A stretch of 49,129 nucleotides of DNA from CAZEJK01 sp964512045 (GCA_964512045.1 CAZEJK010000008.1:1-49129); one strand, 5' to 3'; shown: positions 1 through 8,251, counted from the stretch's first letter. Translations and numbers: made by a program. The notes: a model not told the origin generated them from the sequence alone.

Positions 1-108
1 ACATTCGTCTCGGCGTGGGAGTACACCGGCGTTGGCAACACCCCGACGCTGCACAAGGAGCCGCTCGAGTTCGAAAGCGTGGAGCTGGCAGTGAGGAGCT
101 ACAAGTAA
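1..108 (+). CDS. sdhA: Succinate dehydrogenase/fumarate reductase flavoprotein subunit, 3' end only
   Basis: The window opens inside a reading frame of 35 residues plus TAA (106-108). Its end contains HKEPLEFESVELAVRSYK, which matches the usual C-terminus of SdhA/FrdA flavoproteins (HKEPLEFxxVxxxxRSYK type). The subunit carries FAD and oxidises succinate to fumarate (or the reverse) on the cytoplasmic face of the membrane complex. Its stop codon overlaps the ATG of the next gene (TAATG), so the two are translationally coupled. Only the tail is present, so nothing can be said about the active site. Confidence 0.85.
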   Translation, partial: TFVSAWEYTGVGNTPTLHKEPLEFESVELAVRSYK

Positions 109-854
109 TGGACTTGACACTGCACGTTTGGCGTCAGAAGGGTGGGAACGACGCAGGCCGCTTCGAGACCTACGAGGCGAGCAACGTCAGCCCCGACATG
201 TCGTTCCTCGAGATGCTCGACATGGTCAACGACAACATGATCCGCGACGGCAAGGAGCCGTTCGTGTTCGACAGTGACTGCCGCGAAGGGATCTGTGGCA
301 CCTGCTCGCTGGTCATCAACGGCCGGCCGCATGGTCCCGAGCAGAACACGACCGTATGTCAGCTCCACATGCGGCACTTCACCGACGGTCAGGAGATCTG
401 GATCGAGCCGTGGCGCGCCAAGGCGTTCCCGATCCTCCAGGACCTGATCGTTGACCGCTCCACGTTCGACAGGATCATCCAGTCCGGCGGCTTCGTCACC
501 GTCAGCACCGGCGGCGTTCCGGATGCCAACGACATCCAGATCCCCAAGCAGAGCGCCGACTACGCCATGGACGCCGCCGAGTGTATCGGCTGCGGCGCGT
601 GCGTTGCGGCGTGCCCGAACGGCTCGGCGATGCTCTTTGTCGCCGCGAAGGTCGCCCATCTCGCCGAGCTCCCGCAGGGCAAGGTCGAGGCCGCAGGGCG
701 GGTGCAGTCGATGGTCGACACCATGCACGAGCTCGGCTTCGGCAACTGCTCGAACCACTACGAGTGCCAGGCCGCCTGCCCGAAGGACATCGATGTCCAG
801 TTCATCTCGCGGCTCAACTGGGAGTACATCAAGAGCCTGACGAAGCGGAAGTAA
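108..854 (+). CDS. sdhB: Succinate dehydrogenase/fumarate reductase iron-sulfur subunit
   Basis: A 248-residue electron-transfer subunit of complex II. The cysteines for all three clusters are visible: the 2Fe-2S ferredoxin-like cluster at C58, C63, C66 and C84 (motif CREGICGTC), the 4Fe-4S cluster at C159, C162 and C165 (CIGCGAC), and the cysteines shared with or forming the 3Fe-4S cluster at C169, C214, C220 and C224 (YECQAACPKDI). The start chosen is the ATG overlapping the sdhA stop, with GAGGAG about ten bases upstream; a longer in-frame start at 15 would lie inside sdhA. The sequence around PNGSAMLFVAAK is of the type seen in Bacteroidota, Actinobacteria and Acidobacteriota rather than E. 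coli SdhB. No sdhC/D follows, so the membrane anchor should lie upstream of the window. Confidence 0.96.
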   Translation: MDLTLHVWRQKGGNDAGRFETYEASNVSPDMSFLEMLDMVNDNMIRDGKEPFVFDSDCREGICGTCSLVINGRPHGPEQNTTVCQLHMRHFTDGQEIWIEPWRAKAFPILQDLIVDRSTFDRIIQSGGFVTVSTGGVPDANDIQIPKQSADYAMDAAECIGCGACVAACPNGSAMLFVAAKVAHLAELPQGKVEAAGRVQSMVDTMHELGFGNCSNHYECQAACPKDIDVQFISRLNWEYIKSLTKRK

Positions 855-896
855 CCCACCCGCTCGACTGATCGCACGCGGCGAGCACCGGAGCAG

Positions 897-965
897 GCCG
901 GCTTCCGGCTGCCGGGGCCGGGACCGCGGCCAGTACCGGTACCGGGAAAGCTCCGTTGGATGGCT
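897..965. repeat. CCGG-rich interspersed repeat, copy 1a
   Basis: A 69-bp non-coding block that aligns without gaps to 42795-42863 with 57 identical positions. It consists of short CCGG-centred palindromic words (GCCGGCTTCCGGCTGCCGGG type). It lies in the 520-bp gap between sdhB and the convergent gene at 1377. A weaker copy of its first 30 bases is at 47386-47415. Confidence 0.7.
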
Positions 966-1149
966 CGTGATCGGACGGCGGGAGAGCCTCGTCCTTCGCC
1001 CACCCCGTCATCTCGACCGAGCCTCCGTGGCGTTGCGGATGGTGGTGGAGCACACTCCCCTACCAAGAGCGGCGCAGCACCTGGCGAGCGGAGAGATCCC
1101 GTGGGAGAACCCGCGGCCATCCGGTCCCGGTCAGCGGACCCGGACCGGG
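966..1149. other. Intergenic stretch without a recognisable gene
   Basis: This part of the sdhB-1377 gap carries only short frames that read as GC-rich noise (Arg/Pro/Gly-rich in every frame). It separates the two CCGG-rich blocks, and no gene can be supported here. Confidence 0.5.
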
Positions 1150-1183
1150 CCCCGGAAGCCGGATGCCGGACCCGGACCATGGC
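1150..1183. repeat. CCGG-rich interspersed repeat, copy 1b
   Basis: 34 bp matching 42609-42642 at 30 positions (core AGCCGGNTGCCGGACCCGGA). At the other locus this block precedes, and is inverted relative to, the block equivalent to copy 1a; here it follows it. The two loci therefore share modules in different order. Confidence 0.65.
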
Positions 1184-1234
1184 TGTAGGGCTTCGGTGGA
1201 GCGTACGGGTTGACCGGCCTACATCGCGTCTTCA

Positions 1235-1270
1235 GAAAATACGGCCCCGGGGTTGGGGGACCCCGGGGCC
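1235..1270 (-). terminator. Intrinsic terminator of the minus-strand pair 2479-1377
   Basis: A perfect 11-bp stem, GGCCCCGGGGT at 1243-1253 with its complement at 1260-1270 and a 6-base loop. Read on the minus strand it is followed by GTATTTTCTG, a short T-run. It lies about 105 bases downstream of the 1377 stop. A second inverted repeat, GAAGGAAT/ATTCCTTC (1285-1292/1306-1313), lies between it and the gene. Confidence 0.7.
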
Positions 1271-1376
1271 TCGTGAGGAAGGAGGAAGGAATGAGGGGGA
1301 GGAGTATTCCTTCACCCTGTAGTACGCACGTCGACGCCAATCGGTTTCACGAGCTGCTCCTGCTGTGTGTCGTGGA

Positions 1377-1727
1377 TCACTCCGTGCCGGACAGGCGTCG
1401 CCGCATCTGGTCGGAACAACGCGTCGACTCTTCGGCCAGAGTCCGTACGAGCTCACGGAGGTCGTCGGCTTGCAACAACCCTTCGAGGAGCATCAGCGCC
1501 TGCGCGACCCCGGAGAGCGTCTCCTCGGCGTGCTGCAGCTCACGTGAGGGCACCGAGACCAGCGACTGAGCAGCATCCTCCTCGAGATCCAATGTGATCC
1601 GCAACGGCGAGTCGCTCGCGGCATCGAAGAACGCGTCGAATGTCTCCTCGACCTCGTCCAACAGCTCGTTGACCTCAGGCCGTCCGCACGCGGGACACCT
1701 TCGAATCGACTCGCCGTTGCCAGTCAT
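1377..1727 (-). CDS. Small zinc-ribbon-like protein of unknown function
   Basis: A 116-residue protein starting MTGNGESIRRC. The only recognisable element is CPACGRP near residue 11, half of a zinc ribbon. The rest is acidic and helical (LLDEVEETFDAFF, then ALMLLEGLLQADDL), which may form a helical hairpin. Its ATG overlaps the TGA of the upstream DUF364 gene (TGATG at 1729-1725), so the two are translationally coupled; a longer frame starting at 1931 would run through that gene and is rejected. No function can be assigned. It could be a metal-handling or regulatory partner of the DUF364 protein, which is only inference from coupling. Confidence 0.7.
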   Translation of the reverse strand: MTGNGESIRRCPACGRPEVNELLDEVEETFDAFFDAASDSPLRITLDLEEDAAQSLVSVPSRELQHAEETLSGVAQALMLLEGLLQADDLRELVRTLAEESTRCSDQMRRRLSGTE

Positions 1728-2479
1728 CACGCCGGGCGCTCCACGGTGAGCAGCCGCACGGCTCCGGCCCGCTTGATCTGGCTGAACGAGGCCCCCTCGC
1801 TCGCCAACGACAGGGCGAGACCGGGATGGGAGACACGTGCGCCGCCGATGGCATCCACCGGGTACTGGAACAGTCCGGGACTGAGCGGCGCGCTGGGACC
1901 CAACACCATGACGTAGGCATCTCGGCGGCACAGGCCGACGAGCTGCTCGAAGGTGTGGTTGATCAGACTCGTGCCAGTGATCACGACGACGTCGGCAGCC
2001 GGCAGGACGCGTTCGGCCTCGCTCGCCGGAAGGTCATCGCCTCGCGGCTCCAGCTCGAGCACTGCAGACTCGGCCGCCTCGCGCCCAACCGCGTCGGCGA
2101 AGGGAAAGTGGCCGACGATCACCAGCCTGCGGCCGCGCGCCTTCTCTCGCACCAGCTCGGCGCCGTTCACCGCACGCCCATCGAGATGCTGCGACAGGAG
2201 CGTCGCGTTCAACGCCGCCATGCCGATACTCGCCTCGAGTGAGCGAGGAGATCGGAGCAGCTCGACGAGCTGACGAACTTTCTGCCCCTCCAGCCGCCCC
2301 GCATCCCGCACTGGCGGACCGTCGTCGTGCCACTGCCCCGAGCGAGTGGACGCCAAACCACAGGTCGGCGGGTCAGTGGCGACGGTGACCGCGGTGCACA
2401 GCGCCCCGACGCGCACCGCCGCCACCGGAGCTTCGGTGGTGACCGTCGAGAGCAACAGCTCGATCACGTGCTCATCCAT
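1727..2479 (-). CDS. DUF364 protein (putative heavy-metal chelation family)
   Basis: A 250-residue protein with the two-part layout of this family: an N-terminal DUF4213-like region (about residues 5-90, including SIGMAALNA) and a C-terminal Rossmann-like DUF364 domain. Family hallmarks are LVIVGHFPF, the LELEPRGDDLPASEAE stretch, VVVITGTSLINHTFEQL and VLGPSAPLSP. Members are soluble; they have been linked to metal or chelate handling, but no reaction is firmly known. The ATG at 2479 has AGGGAG just upstream. It is the first gene of a two-gene operon with the zinc-ribbon protein, ending at the terminator near 1240. Family assignment is confident; the biological role is not. Confidence 0.85.
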   Translation of the reverse strand: MDEHVIELLLSTVTTEAPVAAVRVGALCTAVTVATDPPTCGLASTRSGQWHDDGPPVRDAGRLEGQKVRQLVELLRSPRSLEASIGMAALNATLLSQHLDGRAVNGAELVREKARGRRLVIVGHFPFADAVGREAAESAVLELEPRGDDLPASEAERVLPAADVVVITGTSLINHTFEQLVGLCRRDAYVMVLGPSAPLSPGLFQYPVDAIGGARVSHPGLALSLASEGASFSQIKRAGAVRLLTVERPA

Positions 2480-2799
2480 ACGGCTCCCTGCCCCGGCCAG
2501 GGTATCACCTCACGATCACGGCCGCGGACCGCGTTGGCGACTCAAACATTCCGCATCTTCGAAAACTCGAAGCAAAGCGCCTGGGTTGAGTTCTAAGTTC
2601 TTAGTTTTGAACTCTTAATGCCCACCGCCCTCCCCGGAGCGTGCTCTGCGAGCTCCAGGATCGAAGAGCGGTGGGGCGCTTGCAGCAAGAGCAGATGGGT
2701 GGGCGGGGGAGCTCATACCTAACACCTTACAGCTACGCGGGCGCGGGACCGGCATCTTCGGAGCATCACTTTGGGTGCGGCCCGCGGCCGCGTTGGCCG
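2480..2799. other. Intergenic region with an AT-rich palindrome
   Basis: 320 bases between two minus-strand genes with no supportable gene. The only AT-rich patch lies at about 2558-2620. It holds GAGTTC (2588-2593) and GAACTC (2609-2614) as an inverted repeat, with the palindrome CTAAG-TT-CTTAG (2593-2604) nested inside. Being 110-130 bases upstream of the DUF364 start, it could be an operator or part of a promoter; equally it could be the 3' hairpin of the methyltransferase transcript. Confidence 0.4.
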
Positions 2800-3579
2800 C
2801 TACAGAAGCTCGACCGGTCCACGCCAGCACGTGAGCTGACCGTCGCTCGAGTGGACCCGAAACCGATCGGAGAAAAACTGATGGAGCGGATCCGCCACAG
2901 AGAACACCACCACCGGCTTCGCAGACGCCTCGAGCTCGGCGGCCAGGCGCCGGTAGTACTCCGCCCCCTCCTCACCTTCCGGTCGCACCGGCCGGTACAG
3001 GTAGAGGAAGTCCACGCCCGTCACAGAGTGCTCGATCACATCGCCGACGATCCACTCCACACGCCTGCCGGGAATCCCCAGCCACTCCTGCAGTGCCTTC
3101 CCGGCGGCAACCATCCGCGCCGACAGCTCGATCTGAATCGACCGCACGTGGGGATCGAGCACCTGTACCAGCAGCAGCTGCAGACCGTTACCCGCACCGA
3201 GGTCGGCCGAGACCGAGTCCGCCCGGATCCACCGACCGGCCCTGAGGATCGGCGACAGGCCGCCGGCGTGGCACCAGTAGCCGCCGACCTCGTCGAACCG
3301 CGCACGCTCGGCTGCCGAGTACGGCGCCTCATACCCGTGCAGATGACAGTACAGCTCCAAGAACGCCTCTTCCAGCCACTCGGGATCGGTCCCCGCAGTG
3401 GCGCCGAGAAACCCGCCTTGCAGCTCCGCCCAGCGCGGGTAGAGGTCCTCGGGGTCCGGCGGCGGGCCGAGCCGCGCCAGCAGTACCATCAGCTCCACCA
3501 GCCGATCCCGCTCCTCGGCCGGCCGCTCATCGTCCGCAAGCAACGCTGCACACCGCCGGCGCACCTGACGGATGGTCAT
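2800..3579 (-). CDS. Class I SAM-dependent methyltransferase-like protein
   Basis: A 259-residue protein whose middle shows the Rossmann methyltransferase signature: motif I ADLGAGNGLQ at about residues 145-155, an acidic residue closing the next strand (SIQIELSARM), and a later VEWIVGDVIE stretch fitting motif II/III. An N-terminal helical region of about 110 residues (MTIRQVRRRC onward) is not recognised. The start is the ATG that overlaps the upstream hydrolase stop (ATGA at 3579-3576); the frame extends further upstream, but only inside the hydrolase. Substrate unknown. The coupling with an alpha/beta hydrolase suggests a shared small-molecule pathway, which is inference. Confidence 0.75.
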   Translation of the reverse strand: MTIRQVRRRCAALLADDERPAEERDRLVELMVLLARLGPPPDPEDLYPRWAELQGGFLGATAGTDPEWLEEAFLELYCHLHGYEAPYSAAERARFDEVGGYWCHAGGLSPILRAGRWIRADSVSADLGAGNGLQLLLVQVLDPHVRSIQIELSARMVAAGKALQEWLGIPGRRVEWIVGDVIEHSVTGVDFLYLYRPVRPEGEEGAEYYRRLAAELEASAKPVVVFSVADPLHQFFSDRFRVHSSDGQLTCWRGPVELL

Positions 3580-4439
3580 CGGCCCTCCCTCCAGCTGGTG
3601 ATGAAGCGCTGCACGACGGGCGCGACACGCTCCGGGTGTGCAAGGTGTACGTGGTGCCCGCCGTCCACGCGCTCGACCGTCGCATCGGACAGACACGCGA
3701 TCCGTTCGTGCACCTGAACGGCATCGAACGGCCAACCGTCGTTCGCCCGAACGACGAGCGTCGGAGCGCGGATCGCTCTCAGGACGTCCCGCACCTGACT
3801 CTCGGTAAACCGCACCAGCGAGGGTGCCTGCAAGCGAGGGTCATGACCGAACTTCCAGCCACCGTCCACTGGCCGCAAGGCACGCTCGGCCAACAACCGA
3901 GCGCTGGCCGGGTCCAGATCGCGGCGTGCGGCTCGAAACCGCTCTGCCGCGTCGGCCCGCGAGCTGTACACCGGCGCAGGCCGGCGAGCAGGGTTCAGCT
4001 GCTCGGTCACAGCACGCCCGAGACGCGTCGCCGTCTCAGCGGCGTGCACCGACAGCGGACCAAAGCCTTCGATCGCAATCAGCGCTCGCACCCGGTCGGG
4101 CAGCGCTCCGGCCACCAGCGTCGCAATCCCGGCGCCCATCGAGTGACCGAGCAGCGCCGCATCCGGCCACTTGAGCGCATCCAGGATCGCTGCCACGTCC
4201 ACGACCCACTGTGCAAAGACGTTGGCGCAGCCATCCGGCCGGTGGTCCGATCGGCCGTGCCCGGGCAGATCCACGGCAATGAGTCGCACACCGGTCACGA
4301 GCGGCGCCAAACGCGCGAACGACGCAGCATTATCGAGCCAACCGTGCAACGCCAGCACGGGCAGCCCGTCGGCCGGCCCCCAGCCCAGCGCCGCGAGCCG
4401 GCGTCCATGGACCTCCAGCTCGAGCTCCGCGCCGGTCAC
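3576..4439 (-). CDS. Alpha/beta hydrolase (serine hydrolase-like)
   Basis: About 287 residues from a GTG at 4439 (VTGAELELEV); the frame also allows an ATG at 4523, but the extra 28 residues are Arg-rich and look non-coding. Family marks: the oxyanion-hole segment HGWLDNAASF, the DLPGHGRSD loop, the nucleophile elbow GHSMGAG with the catalytic serine, and a C-terminal HH (GGHHVHLAHPE) supplying the catalytic histidine. It resembles the MEST/serine hydrolase-like group of epoxide-hydrolase-type folds. No signal peptide, so it is cytoplasmic. It overlaps the methyltransferase gene by four bases. Substrate unknown. Confidence 0.85.
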   Translation of the reverse strand: MTGAELELEVHGRRLAALGWGPADGLPVLALHGWLDNAASFARLAPLVTGVRLIAVDLPGHGRSDHRPDGCANVFAQWVVDVAAILDALKWPDAALLGHSMGAGIATLVAGALPDRVRALIAIEGFGPLSVHAAETATRLGRAVTEQLNPARRPAPVYSSRADAAERFRAARRDLDPASARLLAERALRPVDGGWKFGHDPRLQAPSLVRFTESQVRDVLRAIRAPTLVVRANDGWPFDAVQVHERIACLSDATVERVDGGHHVHLAHPERVAPVVQRFITSWREGR

Positions 4440-4596
4440 GGGGCGCCGCCGCTTGCAGCCATCGTCATGACGTGCCACCTGGCCATCCGCCGCTCGAAAC
4501 CGCCATCGGGATCCGCACGGCATCAGTGTACGTGGTCACCACACGAACGGAGGGCAACCAGCGAGAGAGGCTCTCACCGCGTTCCACGTCGCACCT

Positions 4597-4986
4597 TCAC
4601 CTCCGCGCCGACGACAACGGCAGCTTTGGCACCGGGGCGACGTACACCACGTTCCCCTCGAGCGTCCAGCCGAGCCCGTTGATCCGGAGCATCAGATCGA
4701 ACGCCTGGTCCCACGGAACCTCGTGCAGCTCCACAGTCACCGAGCCTGACACTGTTGGATCGACGATGATGTTCAGATCCGTCAGCTCGGCGAACCCGCG
4801 GATCACGTCACGCAGATCAGCGTCCTTGAGGCTGAGCGAGATCGGTTCGCCGACCCAGTCCTCCTCCGCGCCCCCATCGATGATCCGGGGCTCGAGCTCT
4901 GCCACCCGCTCGCCGGCCAGCACCGTCCCGATCACCGGGAGGACCGTCAGCACAGCCAACGCCAGCACGAGAACCCTACGACACAT
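4597..4986 (-). other. Possible separate small STN-domain gene (internal start)
   Basis: An ATG at 4986 would give a 129-residue exported protein, MCRRVLVLALAVLTVLPV..., with a plausible signal peptide ending near VLAGE and one STN/secretin N-domain. The preceding 30 codons (from about TRSWPRG to AYTWI) are low-complexity and look like former intergenic DNA, which favours loss of a stop codon between two genes. No strong Shine-Dalgarno precedes the ATG. Stand-alone STN-domain proteins of this size occur elsewhere, usually as accessory parts of secretin or type IV pilus systems; no such system is nearby. Confidence 0.45.
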
Positions 4987-7044
4987 GATCCAAGTGTACG
5001 CCGACAGCCCGTACCGCGCGCGATCACTCGGACCGCACGCACTCGGTGCGGCTCCACGAGGCCAGCTGCGCGTCCAGCCGCGCACCCCGTGATCCGCCAT
5101 GATGACCACGACCACGATCACCAGCGGGTACGCGGGTGCGAGGTACAACGGATGCATCGCTGGAAACGACGTCACATGGATCAGCGCCAGTATCGCCAGC
5201 CGAGCGAGCACCGATGCGACCAGACCCGCGATGACCACTGCGCCGGTTCGCCACTGCCAGCCGGCCGCGCGCGACCGCAGCGACCCTGCTCCATACAGCA
5301 GCAGCGCAAGAGCTGCGAGCGGCAGAAACGTCCGTTCATAGATGTCGGCGACCCCTCGCAGCAGATCACGGCGCAGGCGATCCGAGCTCCGTTCCGCGGG
5401 CTCGCCTGCCGCCGGCTCGTACGTGGCCTCATCGACCCAGAGGTGCACACCCTGGGCCCGAGACCGCAACGGATCGACCCACAGTGGAAGTCGCTCGATC
5501 GTCTCCCCGTGCGCGGAGAGCACGAGAGTCGCACGATCCACCGACGGAACCTCGATCACGAACCGCGCTGTCCGCGCACCGGCCAGGTCCTCACCGCGGC
5601 GCTGGAAGTAGTCGTACACCCCTGGGCTCGCCGATCGCTTCACGACGGCGCCCTCCAGGGGCCTCCCGTCGGGCCCATGGATCGAGAGGTCCAGCGGATC
5701 GTCACCCTTGAACGCCCACCCCTTGGCAACCAGGCTGGCTCCTTCGATGCGCGGCGACAGACGGCTTCGCGTCAGGCGCGCGTAGCGCTCAACGACCTCA
5801 TCCGAGCCCGTCGAGAACATGCGATCAAACGAAAGGCTCGAGAACTGCAGCAACGAGACGCCTCCTTGCGCCACAGCAGTGGCAACCTCGCGGAGGTGTC
5901 CTCCCTCAAGGGGAGGAACCATCGTCGAGCGCGCCGGTCCAGCCTCCAGCTGACCCGAGTCACAGGCTGCATCGACCTCCTTCGCCAGCCGCCTGTAGTA
6001 CGCGAGGACGGCCTCCCCCCCTCGCTCGTAGTAGCCGGCCGCCGCGACCGCCTTTCGCAGGGCCCACATGAACCATCCACCGGCGATCTCACCCTCGGCC
6101 TTCGGCCAGGATCGTGCCCACCTCGCGCCGATCTCACCCTCCAGGAACGGCTCCAGCTCTCGGAACGCGGGGCTTGCGGCGTAGATCCGCTGGCGGGTCT
6201 CGCGTGGTACTGGCACCCGTGGAATCGTCTCGCGGTGGTGGACCCGAGTCAGGCTCCCATAGGCGTCCAGGAACGCGGGATGCTTGAGCTCGACCACGGC
6301 GGGCACGTCATACCGCCACGCATGGGTCGCAACGAGACCGACATGGGCTGCCGCCAGCAGCACGGCCGGAACGACTGCCACCTCGAGCGCTCGACGCCAA
6401 CGCAGCCTCCAATCGGTTGCCAGCCATCCGGTCAGCAGCACGAAAGCAGCCGCGAGAGCAGGGGTCAGCCACACCCCCTCTTCGCGCGTCCACCAGAACA
6501 CCGGAGCTGTAACGGCCCCCAGCCACAGCCAGGAACGCCAGCGGATCGGACTGTCATTGAGTCGAAGCACACACCCGAACGCACCGGCCACCACGAGCAT
6601 CGCGAGCGCGGGATAGACTCCTTCGCGGATGATCCGAGTCGCCACCCCTACGGTGACCGTGACCGGGTTGAACAGGAGTAGCACGAAGAGGATGCAACGG
6701 ACACCGGGTCGTACGATCGGCGCGAGCGCCTGCGCCAAAGCCCCACACGCTGCGGCATACAGGACCTGCTGCGCTACCAGCAGCGGCAGACCCAGGCTTG
6801 CGACCAGCGCCAGCCAGAGTGGGTAGCCCGGGCCTTTGATCAGCGTCATCTCCGAGTACTCGCCGAGCCAGTCGCCGGCCAGGATCGACTCGGCCGCGGA
6901 CAGGAACCAGAGATCGTCGTGGTGCGCCCACTGGTTGACTCGGAGACTGATCGCCCCGGCCAGCCAGAGCTTGATCACGAGCGCCGTCACGGCGATCGCG
7001 ATCAGGAGCCACGTGCTACGCGATACGCGCACCGGCCCCGCCAT
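4597..7044 (-). CDS. GT-C-like polytopic membrane glycosyltransferase fused in frame to a secretin N-domain
   Basis: An 815-residue frame with two unlike halves. Residues 1-685 form a multi-pass inner-membrane protein: TM1 at about 11-31, then the extracytoplasmic loop HHDDLWFLSAAE with an acidic pair, then GPGYPLWLAL and further membrane spans, a large soluble region (about 250-560), and more spans near 590-660. An acidic pair after TM1 is typical of GT-C enzymes that use polyprenyl-phosphate sugars. The last 129 residues (from M687) have their own signal-peptide-like stretch and an STN/secretin N0-type domain (DADLRDVIRGFAELTDLNIIVD, PWDQAFDLML), as in PilQ. The GT2 gene ends five bases upstream of the start. 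Whether the halves are one protein or two (internal ATG at 4986) cannot be decided here. Confidence 0.75.
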   Translation of the reverse strand: MAGPVRVSRSTWLLIAIAVTALVIKLWLAGAISLRVNQWAHHDDLWFLSAAESILAGDWLGEYSEMTLIKGPGYPLWLALVASLGLPLLVAQQVLYAAACGALAQALAPIVRPGVRCILFVLLLFNPVTVTVGVATRIIREGVYPALAMLVVAGAFGCVLRLNDSPIRWRSWLWLGAVTAPVFWWTREEGVWLTPALAAAFVLLTGWLATDWRLRWRRALEVAVVPAVLLAAAHVGLVATHAWRYDVPAVVELKHPAFLDAYGSLTRVHHRETIPRVPVPRETRQRIYAASPAFRELEPFLEGEIGARWARSWPKAEGEIAGGWFMWALRKAVAAAGYYERGGEAVLAYYRRLAKEVDAACDSGQLEAGPARSTMVPPLEGGHLREVATAVAQGGVSLLQFSSLSFDRMFSTGSDEVVERYARLTRSRLSPRIEGASLVAKGWAFKGDDPLDLSIHGPDGRPLEGAVVKRSASPGVYDYFQRRGEDLAGARTARFVIEVPSVDRATLVLSAHGETIERLPLWVDPLRSRAQGVHLWVDEATYEPAAGEPAERSSDRLRRDLLRGVADIYERTFLPLAALALLLYGAGSLRSRAAGWQWRTGAVVIAGLVASVLARLAILALIHVTSFPAMHPLYLAPAYPLVIVVVVIMADHGVRGWTRSWPRGAAPSACGPSDRARYGLSAYTWIMCRRVLVLALAVLTVLPVIGTVLAGERVAELEPRIIDGGAEEDWVGEPISLSLKDADLRDVIRGFAELTDLNIIVDPTVSGSVTVELHEVPWDQAFDLMLRINGLGWTLEGNVVYVAPVPKLPLSSARR

Positions 7045-7048
7045 CAGC

Positions 7049-8251
7049 TCAGGTCCCGTCAGACTCCTGCCGGTCCGCCGCCGGGTCTGGCGCCGCCGCG
7101 TACAAACGCGTCAAGCCGAGCCCCACGTCGAGCGCGAGAAACGCGGTACCGACGCTGGAAAGCACCATCAGCCGGATCACCTCGGCCATCGCGAACAGGT
7201 CCCCGAAACCGACGCCGTACCACCGGACCACCAGCAGCGCGAGCTGCAGCGCAGTCACGGCGTACGCTCCGAGAGCTGCGGCGATCAGCCACGAACGATC
7301 GGCGAGGTGATTGAGCACGGTGACCAAGCGGGTTCGTTGGTTGTGAGCGCCCGCCTTCACCATCAACAGTGTGAAGCAGAGCGCCGCCATCGGGGCGGCA
7401 ACGGCGAGCAGCGAGAACGCCGAGTGGAACCGGAGCTGGTCGTCCTGTGTCGGCACGAACGACAGCACGAAGGCCACCACCGTCGCAACCGCCGCCAGCA
7501 CGCCGAGCGGAGCGATCAGGACTCTCGAAGGCGCCTGGCCGAGGATGAACCGCAGGTGTCGCCAGCCATCGCTCCAGGTGGACAGATGTGGCGGCCGGTC
7601 GCGGCGATCGCGCCGAAACGCCAGTGGCACCTCGAGGTACTCGAGCCCACACTGGGCAACTCGGATCAGCATCTCCGACGCGTACTCCATCCCCGGGCAG
7701 CGCAACTGCAATTGGGGGTACACAGATCGCCGGAAGGCGCGCATTCCGCTGTTGCAGTCGGATGTTGGCAGGCCGTAGAGCCGGCGGATCAACCAGGACA
7801 GCACCGGCGTCCCGAGACGCCGGTGGAGCACGGGCATGGCGCCCGCCTCGATGCTCCCCCCGAGCCGTGAGCCGAGCACGAACTGGGCTGCACCGTCGAG
7901 CACAGGCCTGACGAGATCGGCCAGCTGGGAGAACGGGTACGAGCCGTCCGCGTCCGCGAACACCACAACGCGTCCCCGAGCGGCGCGGATACCGGTATCC
8001 AGCGCCGCGCCGTAGCCGCGCACCGGAACCGGTACGACCCGGCCCCCGGCAGCCTCCGCCACCTCGCGGCTACCATCGGTCGACCCGTTATCCGCAACAA
8101 CGACCTCGCCGCTCCAGCCGGCGTTCTGAAAGGCGGACACGGCCTCCTCGATGCATGCGGCAATGGTGGTCGCTTCGTTGAGGCACGGCATCACGACGCT
8201 GACGGTCGGGCCGGAATCGTTCGCTGCTGCATCCGTCTGCACGCGTGTCAT
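7049..8251 (-). CDS. Family 2 glycosyltransferase with C-terminal membrane spans (DPM1-like)
   Basis: A 400-residue protein with an N-terminal GT-A domain: VSVVMPCLNEATTI at about 17-30, the nucleotide-binding ADNGSTDGS, the DXD motif in FADADGSYP and the acceptor-side region LPTSDCNSGMRAFRR. The C-terminal 170 residues hold four likely membrane spans (LIAPLGVLAAVATVVAF, FSLLAVAAPMAALCFTL and others). This layout belongs to dolichyl/undecaprenyl-phosphate sugar synthases. It should load a sugar on the polyprenyl carrier at the cytoplasmic face, which fits its immediate neighbour, the GT-C-like membrane protein that would transfer such a sugar on the outer face. The exact sugar and acceptor are unknown. 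Confidence 0.9.
   Translation of the reverse strand: MTRVQTDAAANDSGPTVSVVMPCLNEATTIAACIEEAVSAFQNAGWSGEVVVADNGSTDGSREVAEAAGGRVVPVPVRGYGAALDTGIRAARGRVVVFADADGSYPFSQLADLVRPVLDGAAQFVLGSRLGGSIEAGAMPVLHRRLGTPVLSWLIRRLYGLPTSDCNSGMRAFRRSVYPQLQLRCPGMEYASEMLIRVAQCGLEYLEVPLAFRRDRRDRPPHLSTWSDGWRHLRFILGQAPSRVLIAPLGVLAAVATVVAFVLSFVPTQDDQLRFHSAFSLLAVAAPMAALCFTLLMVKAGAHNQRTRLVTVLNHLADRSWLIAAALGAYAVTALQLALLVVRWYGVGFGDLFAMAEVIRLMVLSSVGTAFLALDVGLGLTRLYAAAPDPAADRQESDGT

Noticed and set aside
5089..6681. Long plus-strand frames opposite minus genes (5089-6681, 2641-3717, 32181-34529, 44865-46811)
   Set aside because: All are antisense to well-supported genes, are Arg/His/Pro/Gln-rich and show no family motif; they are shadows of high GC content.
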